DNA from: Acholeplasmataceae bacterium | GTDB lineage: Bacteria; Bacillota_I; Bacilli_A; Acholeplasmatales; Acholeplasmataceae | Length of the DNA: 11,290 nt | Assembly: GCA_028690555.1 (NCBI GenBank) | Contig: JAQVBA010000037.1 | Span: forward strand, 1-11,290 | Direction: 5' to 3' | Part shown: positions 1 through 6,933 of the stretch, piece after piece | Numbering within the stretch: position 1 is the stretch's first letter | Layout: each line of letters starts with the position of its first letter | The notes under the pieces: generated by a model | Seen by the model: only the letters and a program-made list of their open reading frames with translations | What the model was told of the DNA's origin: nothing | Databases searched by the model: none | Translations under genes and position numbers: made by a program

Positions 1-40
1 ATGTTAATCAAAAATGAAAAACCATAAAAGGTTTATACGT

Positions 41-70
41 ATTATACCCTTTATAATCACTCAATTTCAA
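41..70 (-). promoter_or_regulatory. Possible sigma-A-type promoter for a leftward gene outside the window
   Basis: Read on the minus strand, TTGAAA (70-65) is separated by 18 bp from a perfect TATAAT (46-41). Transcription would begin near 34 and leave the window leftward. The predicted transcript start carries a small hairpin (AAACC 19-23 with GGTTT 30-34, loop of 6). No start codon followed by a usable reading frame is present before base 1, so the gene itself is outside. In such AT-rich DNA a chance match is possible. Confidence 0.45.
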
Positions 71-110
71 GTCGATAAACCTATGAATTGAATGAATTTA
101 CAAATGAATC

Positions 111-131
111 TTCTTTCATTTTTCTTTCATT
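111..131. repeat. Short 11-bp tandem duplication in the intergenic spacer
   Basis: TTCTTTCATT occurs at 111-120 and again at 122-131, giving two copies of an 11-bp unit just beyond the terminator of the PAS-GGDEF-HD-GYP gene. Bases 1-131 hold no recognisable gene; apart from this repeat and the possible leftward promoter, nothing else is seen there. The repeat may be simple slippage in pyrimidine-rich DNA. Confidence 0.4.
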
Positions 132-166
132 AAAAAAAGACATAAATTTATTAAATTTATGTCTTT
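132..166 (-). terminator. Intrinsic terminator of the PAS-GGDEF-HD-GYP gene
   Basis: A perfect 14-bp stem (136-149 with 153-166, loop of 3) is followed on the minus strand by a run of seven T (138-132, partly shared with the stem base). It starts six bases after the TAG stop at 174-172. The stem is AT-rich but long, and its position and T-tract fit Rho-independent termination of the leftward two-gene operon. Confidence 0.85.
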
Positions 167-171
167 AATCA

Positions 172-3051
172 CTATTTCCAAGGTTTATTTAAAACTTTTT
201 CAACAAAAACTTTTGCGATTTTTGGATCAAATTGAGACCCTGCACATTTTCTGATTTCATTGACCGCTTCATCATCGGATAATTTCTTTCGATACACGCG
301 ATCTGCAGTCATTGCTTCGTATGAATCTGCAACAGCAATGATTCTCGAAAATAATGGAATACCTTTCTCTTTGAGTCCTCTTGGATATCCTTTGCCATCC
401 CATCTTTCATGATGCGACAAAGCATATTCAGCAAGATTTGAATATTCATCCGCTGCTCTTAATATTTGGTATCCAACTTCTGTGTGAAGTTTAATTTTTT
501 CATACTCTTCATCAGTTAATCTTCCGGGTTTATCTAATATTGCATCAGGAACAGAGATCTTTCCAATATCATGATATAGTCCGGCGAGCTCTAACTCTTT
601 AATATCATCGAGTTTTAATCCTAATGCTTGACCGATCTTAACTACATATTCACTCACTTTAAAGGAATGCATTCGTTCAGCTTCATATTTATCGGTTAAA
701 GTTTTTAATATAGCCTTAATCGCGTGATTTCTAAAACTATGTCCTTCTGAAAGTTTATTCCGGTACATGTAGTTTTCCGCAATTCGAAGTATTTCTTCTG
801 TATCTTCTGTGCTTTCTTTTTTCAATTCATAACCAATAGCAATAGTTAAACTAATATTTTCGATTAATACACCTTTAAGTTGTTCACGAATCTCTACTTT
901 TTTACTTTCAATATAATCCATTGAAGTATTTTTGATGATGATTGCAAATTCATCACCACCAATTCTTGAAACGACTTCTCCTTGATTAAATACTCTCGTC
1001 AAGATGGAAGATACTTTGACTAATGCAAGATCTCCAATATCATGCCCATAAGCATCATTGAATAACTTTAAGCCATTTAAATCGACCATCATTAAACCAA
1101 GTGGATAATAAGTTTCATCGTCAAATTTATCAAGTGCTTGAACAAAATATCTTCGGTTATACAAATTTGTTAAATAATCATGCATACTTAGATATTCAAT
1201 TTCTTGTTGTTTCTTATAACTATCCGTAATGTCTCGAATAACAATAACCACACCAATAGCTTCTTGATTGTTATTTAATATCGGAGCTGTTGTCTTTTCA
1301 ATTGGATAAGTGATGCCGTGAACATTAGTTAAAAATCTTTTGGATTCATTTTCAAGACGTTCTTTAGTCCTTAAAACGTATGCTATAGACTTGCCATTTT
1401 GAGGTTGATCAAATTCATCAGAAATAAGGAAGATTTGATCAAAAGGTTTTTTGTTTGCTTCTGCAAAAGTGGTGCCTGTAAGTACTTCAGCTTGTTTATT
1501 CATCACAGTTATTAAACCGTGACTGTCTGTAGCAATAACCGCTTCACCAATGGATTGTAGGGTTGCATCTAACGCATTTTTTTGTTCAGTCAATTGATGG
1601 GCATAATTTTGTAATTCAACTTCAAGTTTCATTTGTTCTTCAAGATTAAAGGTTGAAAGAACAATGCCACCAACTTCACCTTGTTGATTATACCAAGGGC
1701 GACATTCCCAACTTATCCAATCGATGTGTCCGTCTTTTCTTGCAATCGAATCTCTATCAGAGCTAAATGTTTCACCTTTAAGTGATTTTTGATGAATTTC
1801 TCTAAATTTTTCTGGTATCTCAGGAAATAAATCATAATGATTTTTTCCTATGATATTTTCATTTGAAATGTTGTTTTCATCCTTGAACTTATCACTCACA
1901 AAAACATAGTTCATGTTTGAATCAAATATTGCAATCGAGTTCATACTTGTTTCTACGATATATCTGAGTAAATCTTCTTGGAATTCTTTTTCGAATTCAA
2001 TCATTTTTTGTGTTGTGATGTTTCTTGCGATACCTACGATTCCAATGATTTCATCTTTATCATTCTTGATTCTAGCTAAAGAGGATTCAAAATAAAACCG
2101 TTCGTCACGAAATTTTTCATCCCATTCGTAAGTGACTATATCACCTTCTAAAGCCTTTTTTGTCATATTAACGTGCATTTGCTTGTTTTCTTCACCACTC
2201 GCAAAAGTATCCACTCGTTTTCCAATCAAATGCATGATTTTATATTTTTTAGTGAACTCTCCATAAATCGCAATAATATTTAAATCCAAATCGAGTTCAT
2301 AGATTATATCAGGTGAATGTTCAATAATTCGATTAAATCGCTCTTTTTGGTATTTGATTGCTTCTTGGGTTTTGACATCTTCTGTGATATCTGAATGTGA
2401 TCCACTCACAATCCAAGGTTTACCACTTTTTGTCCATTTCGTGATTTTCCCTTGGTCATGGATCCAAGCCCAATAGCCATCTTTGTGTTTCATACGAATC
2501 TTAATGTCATAATATTCGCGTTTACCCTCTAAAAGTTCTCTTAAATATTTATCAGATATTGATAAATCTTCTGGATGTATGAAATTGATAAACACTGGAT
2601 CTTTATGATTCATAAAATCTTCATTTTTATAGCCTAAGATCTCATACCATCGATTGTTATAAACTACCTTATCTTTGAGAAGATCCCACTCCCATGTTCC
2701 CATTCTTGTGGCATCGATATAGTTTTTTATACTTACTAAATTTTTATGTCTAACTTTTTGGATCATGTAAATCAAGATTGAAATTGCTACAAATATAAAC
2801 GATTCTACGCTTACTTGAACCAATCGATCAACTTCAAAAATGGCGTGATATAAAAGATGCACCGAAGAAAGTATTAAGGCTCCATAAACAGAGAATTCAT
2901 AAAACCACATGCCAACTAAAATCAATTCTATAAAATAGAGTTGTCCAATGAGGTAATATAAATCAGAATGATGATCAATCATAAAATTTGTGATGAGAAT
3001 AATGATAAATAAGATGGATACGATGATTATTTTTGTTTTTTTATAAGTCAT
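172..3051 (-). CDS. Membrane-bound 4xPAS GGDEF-HD-GYP protein (c-di-GMP synthase/phosphodiesterase)
   Basis: A 959-residue signalling protein. It starts with about four membrane helices (roughly 7-24, 31-53, 56-74, 84-100), without a recognisable extracellular domain. Four PAS-like sensor domains follow (about 108-225, 235-348, 358-475, 490-612), the first with the WEWDL and HPED hallmarks of PAS_3. The GGDEF domain (about 620-760) keeps DLNG, ND, GHDIGD and GGDEF (698-702), so diguanylate cyclase activity is plausible, but the RxxD inhibition site is replaced by NQGE. The HD-GYP domain (about 780-955) keeps HS (795-796), YHDIGKI (HD 827-828), HTEVGYQ, HHERWDGKGYP and VADSYEAMTADR, the metal and c-di-GMP-hydrolysing residues. 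Both opposing activities therefore look intact; which one dominates cannot be read from sequence. The ATG overlaps the upstream stop as ATGA and has AAGGGG five bases ahead. The 3' half is paralogous to the gene at the right edge. PAS ligands are unknown. Confidence 0.93.
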   Translation of the reverse strand: MTYKKTKIIIVSILFIIILITNFMIDHHSDLYYLIGQLYFIELILVGMWFYEFSVYGALILSSVHLLYHAIFEVDRLVQVSVESFIFVAISILIYMIQKVRHKNLVSIKNYIDATRMGTWEWDLLKDKVVYNNRWYEILGYKNEDFMNHKDPVFINFIHPEDLSISDKYLRELLEGKREYYDIKIRMKHKDGYWAWIHDQGKITKWTKSGKPWIVSGSHSDITEDVKTQEAIKYQKERFNRIIEHSPDIIYELDLDLNIIAIYGEFTKKYKIMHLIGKRVDTFASGEENKQMHVNMTKKALEGDIVTYEWDEKFRDERFYFESSLARIKNDKDEIIGIVGIARNITTQKMIEFEKEFQEDLLRYIVETSMNSIAIFDSNMNYVFVSDKFKDENNISNENIIGKNHYDLFPEIPEKFREIHQKSLKGETFSSDRDSIARKDGHIDWISWECRPWYNQQGEVGGIVLSTFNLEEQMKLEVELQNYAHQLTEQKNALDATLQSIGEAVIATDSHGLITVMNKQAEVLTGTTFAEANKKPFDQIFLISDEFDQPQNGKSIAYVLRTKERLENESKRFLTNVHGITYPIEKTTAPILNNNQEAIGVVIVIRDITDSYKKQQEIEYLSMHDYLTNLYNRRYFVQALDKFDDETYYPLGLMMVDLNGLKLFNDAYGHDIGDLALVKVSSILTRVFNQGEVVSRIGGDEFAIIIKNTSMDYIESKKVEIREQLKGVLIENISLTIAIGYELKKESTEDTEEILRIAENYMYRNKLSEGHSFRNHAIKAILKTLTDKYEAERMHSFKVSEYVVKIGQALGLKLDDIKELELAGLYHDIGKISVPDAILDKPGRLTDEEYEKIKLHTEVGYQILRAADEYSNLAEYALSHHERWDGKGYPRGLKEKGIPLFSRIIAVADSYEAMTADRVYRKKLSDDEAVNEIRKCAGSQFDPKIAKVFVEKVLNKPWK

Positions 3052-4469
3052 TGGATCCCCTTCTTTCGCTTATTAACATACATTCTCTCATCCGATAGTT
3101 TTACAAGAGATTCTAAATTTTCTGTGTCATTTGGAAAACTTGAGATTCCATAAGAAAATTTATAAAATAATTTAATATTTTCAAATGTAAATGGATTTTC
3201 AATACATCGCGTTTCAATTAAATGAACAGTTTCTAGCGCAAGTTCATGATTAGAATTTGGAATCACTAAAACAAATTCATCGCCACCCACGCGTGATAAA
3301 AAATCTTTTTTAGGAGTGATATCTTGAATCAAATTTGCAAAACTTAATAAATATAAATCTCCCGCTTGATGTCCGTGAACGTCATTCTTTTCTTTTAAAT
3401 CATCTAGATCAAATGTAATTATAGAAAAGCTTTGAGACTTTTTTACAGATTCTTCGTATAAATGTTTCAGTTGAACTTGATAATATCTTCTTGTGTATGC
3501 ACCAGTTAAAGCGTCATAACGTGACATTTTATAAACATTTTCAATTAAAGATTGATTTTCGAGAATCGATTCAATATGTTTTGTCACATGCTTAATCACA
3601 TTTTTGTCTTTCGTTGAAAAAGCTTTAGGATCTTCTAAATTATCTATATTGATAAACCCAAAAATTTCATGTTTGTACATGATAACATGTGTCATCATTG
3701 CTTTTGAAACGATTTGATTTTCTTCAAGAATATCAAATGTTGTATGTTTATATACATTTTTCGCATTATATGTTTCGACATCGTTAATAATAACTGGATC
3801 ATGGATAATTCCGAGTTTATATTGTAATATATCTTCAAATCTCAAATCGAGTTTTTTAAGTAAATCGAGATTGTAGCCTACCGCTGCTCTAAATTCCATG
3901 CGATCATCCAATTTTAAGATGATACTCCCCGCATGAGCTTTTGGTATACTTTCAATGGCTTTTTCTAACACTTTTTGTAATATGAAATCTAAATCATCAT
4001 TTCGAATCATGTCAGGCACTATATCTAACATCGATTTGGTTAATCGATAAGATTGATTAAGTTCGGATACTTCTTTTTTTAGGCGTTCAACCATCATTTT
4101 ATGTAGATTTATTTCGCTTTGAAGGTATCCAATAACCATAAAAAATACACCTGGAATTAATAGATAGAACCCATCAACTTCAAAAAACCAAGAACTTATC
4201 GAAAATTCTTGAACTATTACATAAGCTGCGCTGCTAAATGACATGATATAACCCGCTAATATTTCTTGTCGATAAGAAACTAAGATGCCAATCAAATAGA
4301 TGATAACGAGGGTTATTAAAAATATATCAACATCATTTAAAACAAAACTCTGATTTATATTATTTATGAGAGCCATCAAAAAAAAGAGACCGAATAAAAC
4401 AACGGTCATCCAACGTGCGATGATGCGGATGTGTTGTATAGAAACCTTGTGATACTTACTATTATTCAT
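3048..4469 (-). CDS. Membrane-bound GAF-GGDEF diguanylate cyclase
   Basis: A 473-residue protein predicted to make cyclic di-GMP from two GTP at the cytoplasmic face of the membrane. Four hydrophobic helices (about 20-37, 46-64, 69-88, 99-116) are followed by a probable coiled-coil linker (118-145), a GAF-type sensor domain (about 150-303) and a GGDEF domain (about 312-470). The catalytic domain shows LTGAYTRR, DLDDLKEKND, GHQAGD and RVGGDEF (GGDEF 395-399), so substrate and metal residues are present. The inhibition-site position reads PKKD instead of RxxD, suggesting weak or no feedback inhibition there. It is first in a leftward operon: its TGA stop overlaps the ATG of the PAS-GGDEF-HD-GYP gene by 4 bp, so the two are probably translationally coupled and produced together. 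The start at 4469 has a modest AGG seven bases ahead and follows a good promoter. The GAF ligand is unknown. Confidence 0.93.
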   Translation of the reverse strand: MNNSKYHKVSIQHIRIIARWMTVVLFGLFFLMALINNINQSFVLNDVDIFLITLVIIYLIGILVSYRQEILAGYIMSFSSAAYVIVQEFSISSWFFEVDGFYLLIPGVFFMVIGYLQSEINLHKMMVERLKKEVSELNQSYRLTKSMLDIVPDMIRNDDLDFILQKVLEKAIESIPKAHAGSIILKLDDRMEFRAAVGYNLDLLKKLDLRFEDILQYKLGIIHDPVIINDVETYNAKNVYKHTTFDILEENQIVSKAMMTHVIMYKHEIFGFINIDNLEDPKAFSTKDKNVIKHVTKHIESILENQSLIENVYKMSRYDALTGAYTRRYYQVQLKHLYEESVKKSQSFSIITFDLDDLKEKNDVHGHQAGDLYLLSFANLIQDITPKKDFLSRVGGDEFVLVIPNSNHELALETVHLIETRCIENPFTFENIKLFYKFSYGISSFPNDTENLESLVKLSDERMYVNKRKKGIQ

Positions 4470-4491
4470 AAACTTACCTAATTTTTATCAA

Positions 4492-4508
4492 ATATGATGT
4501 AATCATAT
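4492..4508. promoter_or_regulatory. Perfect dyad, candidate operator at the start of the GAF-GGDEF operon
   Basis: ATATGAT-GTA-ATCATAT is a perfect 7+7 bp inverted repeat centred at 4500. It spans the expected transcription start (about 4504) of the leftward promoter, where a repressor would block initiation. Dyads are common in AT-rich DNA, so binding by a regulator is only an inference. The two arms are too short and the spacer too small for an RNA terminator. Confidence 0.45.
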
Positions 4509-4510
4509 GT

Positions 4511-4540
4511 ATTGTATCATTTTTGTTGTATAACATACAA
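4511..4540 (-). promoter_or_regulatory. Promoter of the GAF-GGDEF / PAS-GGDEF-HD-GYP operon
   Basis: On the minus strand, TTGTAT (4540-4535) and TACAAT (4516-4511) are spaced by 18 bp. The -10 is preceded by TG one base away (4519-4518), giving an extended -10 element TGATACAAT. Transcription would begin near 4504, leaving a leader of about 35 nt before the ATG at 4469. Candidate operators overlap the -35 and the start point. Confidence 0.6.
4526..4540. promoter_or_regulatory. Perfect dyad overlapping the -35 of the leftward operon
   Basis: TTGTAT-AAC-ATACAA is a perfect 6+6 bp inverted repeat centred at 4533, about 33 bp (roughly three helical turns) from the other dyad at 4500. Its right arm is the -35 hexamer of the leftward promoter. 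A further TTGTAT half-site lies at 4512-4517. The arrangement resembles paired operators, but part of the symmetry may simply come from the promoter hexamer. Confidence 0.4.
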
Positions 4541-4569
4541 TATCGTAAAAAAATATGTGATTTTCTAGG

Positions 4570-4590
4570 TATAATAGATTCAAGAAGAGG
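4570..4590 (+). promoter_or_regulatory. -10 box and ribosome binding site of the nuclease-helicase gene
   Basis: A perfect TATAAT lies at 4570-4575, with no convincing -35 upstream (the expected position is A-rich). The Shine-Dalgarno AGAAGAGG (4583-4590) sits six bases before the ATG at 4597 and supports that start. If this -10 is used, the RNA would begin near 4582 and have a leader of only about 15 nt, with the ribosome site almost at its 5' end. Confidence 0.5.
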
Positions 4591-4596
4591 TTATCT

Positions 4597-6933
4597 ATGT
4601 CTAGTTTTCGTATCGCAGTTCGTGAGATGGCTGAATATCTCTACCAAAGTGGTGATTTATCGGCAGATACCTTTCAAAACGTATCACTCATTGAAGGCAC
4701 AAGAGCACATCAATATGTGCAACATCAATATTCAAAAGATGATCAGGCTGAAGTCCAGATTCTTTTTTCTATGCCTTTTGAGTCTCATGAAATCACCATT
4801 TCAGGTCGCATGGATGGCATATTAAAAAGAGATGGTGAACGTTTAATTCATGAAATTAAATCGACACGGCAAAACATTTTTTCAGATGACTTTATACCCC
4901 ACCAAGCTCATGTTGCACAATTAAAATTTTACCTTTATATGGTTGCGCAAAATGACGATTTAGCTGAAATATGGGGTAGAATCACCTACATTCAATTAAG
5001 TGATTATCAAATGCGTGATTTTGATGAAATCTATCGATTGGAAGATTTAGAAGAATTCTTTAATACTTCTTTAAATATTTACATGAAGTGGTTAAATCAA
5101 TTATATGCTCATCATGAAAGTAAAATGAAATCTCTTGAAGAGATGGTCTTTCCTTTTGATCAATTTCGTAGAGGACAAAGAGAAATGATGACTGCTGTCT
5201 ATCAAACGATGAAAGATCAAGATATATTATATACCATCGCTCCAACTGGTATTGGGAAAACAATGGCTTCTTTATTTTCGAGTTTGAAAGCCATCAATTC
5301 ACCTGAACAAAAAATCTTTTATTTAACTGCAAAAACAGAAGGCAAAAAAATCGCTTTAGAAAGCTTAGACATGCTTCATGAAGGAACGCTTCAAACAAAA
5401 ACGTTAGAATTAACTTCAAAAGATAGTATATGTTTTTTAGATAAAAGAGAATGTGATCCAAATGTTTGTCCATTTGCGAAAGGTTTCTTTGATCGCTTAA
5501 GAGAAGCTTCTGAAGATATTTTTAATCATGAAACATTAATGACTCGAGCAGTCATTGAAACATATGCAAAAAAGCATCAAGTGTGCCCTTTTGAGTTTTC
5601 ATTATATGTCTCTTATTTTGCGGATGTCATCATTTGTGATTATAATTATGTTTTTGATCCAAGAGCACATTTAATTCGCTATTTTGAAACCAATGATTAT
5701 CAACCGATGTTACTCATTGATGAAGCACACAACATGATTTCAAGATCTCGCGACATGTTTTCTGCAGCATTAAAAAAATCTGATTTAATTCAACTTCGAA
5801 AATCAGGTTCTAAATTAAAACCGTCCATTCGAAACGCAGTTAATCAAGTTATCCAAACATATGATCTTTACCAATTCTCTCTCTCTGAATCTACTTTTTT
5901 AGCATATGACTCATTAAATGAAGAGTTTTTCAATCAATTATCCGTTTTATTAAAAAAGATTGATCGTGCACTCAAAGAAAATCCAAATTACTCTAGAAAA
6001 TCGGAAGTATTTGATGGTTATTTCTTAATTCTTGGGATGCTAAAAATGTCTGAAAGATTTGGATCTCATTATAAATTTAATGTTGAAGCTATTGATGATG
6101 ATATCAAAATATCATGTCGTTGTCTTGATGCAAGCAGATATTTAAAAGAAATCATCGATAACTCATGTTATGGTACTGTCTTTTTTAGTGCTACTCTTCA
6201 ACCCATAAACTACTATAAAACATTATTAACACAAGGTGTTGGAGAAACTATGCTAATCAAATCTCCTTTTGATGATCATCGACTTAAATTAATCATTGAT
6301 CCGACAATTTCAACCAGATATCAAGACCGAAATAATTCGATTGATCAAATTGTTTCAAGAATCAAAGATGTTGTATCTGCAAAAGTAGGAAATTATATTG
6401 TCTTTTTCCCTTCCTATCAATATTTAGAAATGGTAAGAGAAAAACTGATAGACTTAGATGCAGACATTATTACTCAAACTAAAGATATGTCCTTTATGAT
6501 GCGCGATCTGATTATGGAAAGATTTTCTAAGATTCATGATCAATCATTACTAGCTTTATTTGTGATGGGTGGAATGTTTTCTGAAGGTATCGACTATTTA
6601 GGTGATATGCTACATGGTGTAATTATCGTTGGTGTTGGATTACCAATGATTAATGAAGAAAACGAACAACTCAAAACATATTATCAAGACACATTTAATC
6701 AAGGCTTTCAGTATGCCTATCAATATCCTGGAATGAATAAAGTGATTCAAGCCGTTGGTCGCGTGATTAGAAGTCATGAAGATTATGGATTTGCATTACT
6801 AATTGATGATCGTTTTAATCAAAAATATTATAAAGAACTATTTCCAATAGAATGGAAAAATTATGAGCGGTTAACTCATAAAAAAAGCCTTAAGACTATG
6901 CTTAAGACTTTCTTTCTATTATTCAGTAAATAA
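4597..6933 (+). CDS. PD-(D/E)XK nuclease fused to a DinG/XPD-like iron-sulfur helicase
   Basis: A 778-residue fusion. Residues about 1-165 form a RecB-type nuclease domain with H38, D73 (GRMDGI), E86-x-K88 (HEIKS) and Q108-x3-Y112, the complete PD-(D/E)XK motif set. It has no cysteines, unlike Cas4. Residues about 185-765 form a superfamily 2 XPD/DinG-type DNA helicase: Q-motif-like region RRGQREMM, Walker A APTGIGKT (215-222), DEAH (375-378), SAT (531-533), GGMFSEGID (658-666) and QAVGRVIRS (718-726). Cysteines 279, 286, 291 and 330 lie between Walker A and DEAH, where this family binds a 4Fe-4S cluster. It probably unwinds DNA 5' to 3' and cuts DNA during repair, but the exact substrate is not known to me. 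Similar nuclease-helicase proteins occur in Clostridia, to my recollection. It stands alone, transcribed rightward, divergent from the c-di-GMP operon. Its 3' end overlaps the convergent cyclase gene by 15 bp. I see no CRISPR context. Confidence 0.92.
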   Translation: MSSFRIAVREMAEYLYQSGDLSADTFQNVSLIEGTRAHQYVQHQYSKDDQAEVQILFSMPFESHEITISGRMDGILKRDGERLIHEIKSTRQNIFSDDFIPHQAHVAQLKFYLYMVAQNDDLAEIWGRITYIQLSDYQMRDFDEIYRLEDLEEFFNTSLNIYMKWLNQLYAHHESKMKSLEEMVFPFDQFRRGQREMMTAVYQTMKDQDILYTIAPTGIGKTMASLFSSLKAINSPEQKIFYLTAKTEGKKIALESLDMLHEGTLQTKTLELTSKDSICFLDKRECDPNVCPFAKGFFDRLREASEDIFNHETLMTRAVIETYAKKHQVCPFEFSLYVSYFADVIICDYNYVFDPRAHLIRYFETNDYQPMLLIDEAHNMISRSRDMFSAALKKSDLIQLRKSGSKLKPSIRNAVNQVIQTYDLYQFSLSESTFLAYDSLNEEFFNQLSVLLKKIDRALKENPNYSRKSEVFDGYFLILGMLKMSERFGSHYKFNVEAIDDDIKISCRCLDASRYLKEIIDNSCYGTVFFSATLQPINYYKTLLTQGVGETMLIKSPFDDHRLKLIIDPTISTRYQDRNNSIDQIVSRIKDVVSAKVGNYIVFFPSYQYLEMVREKLIDLDADIITQTKDMSFMMRDLIMERFSKIHDQSLLALFVMGGMFSEGIDYLGDMLHGVIIVGVGLPMINEENEQLKTYYQDTFNQGFQYAYQYPGMNKVIQAVGRVIRSHEDYGFALLIDDRFNQKYYKELFPIEWKNYERLTHKKSLKTMLKTFFLLFSK
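6880..6911 (-). terminator. Terminator of the Cache-GGDEF gene, embedded in the helicase 3' coding end
   Basis: An 11-bp stem with one mismatch (6884-6894 with 6901-6911, loop of 6) is built from two CTTAAGACT direct repeats (6889-6897, 6901-6909), each containing the self-complementary CTTAAG. On the minus strand it is followed by seven T (6886-6880), eight bases past the TAA stop of the cyclase gene. On the plus strand the tail is CTTTCTATTATT, so it may also slow or stop helicase transcripts, but that direction is weaker and lies inside the helicase reading frame. Confidence 0.65.

Noticed and set aside
1913..2095. 60-codon rightward reading frame inside the 4xPAS gene
   Set aside because: It is antisense to a conserved PAS domain, and nothing supports expression.
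3048..3050. TGA as tryptophan (mycoplasma code)
   Set aside because: Trp is written TGG in the genes seen, the long frames are free of TGA, and this TGA forms a typical ATGA stop-start overlap.
4470..4596. c-di-GMP riboswitch in the leader of the c-di-GMP operon
   Set aside because: The predicted leader is only about 35 nt, too short for either known c-di-GMP aptamer class, and no matching helices are seen.
4523..4825. 100-codon rightward reading frame overlapping the helicase start
   Set aside because: It has no ribosome site or recognisable domain, and overlaps the nuclease domain whose motifs are all present in the other frame.
4597..6933. Reading the helicase as a type IV CRISPR DinG or a Cas4 protein
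   Set aside because: There are no CRISPR repeats or other cas genes, and the nuclease domain lacks the Cas4 cysteines; a stand-alone nuclease-helicase fits better.
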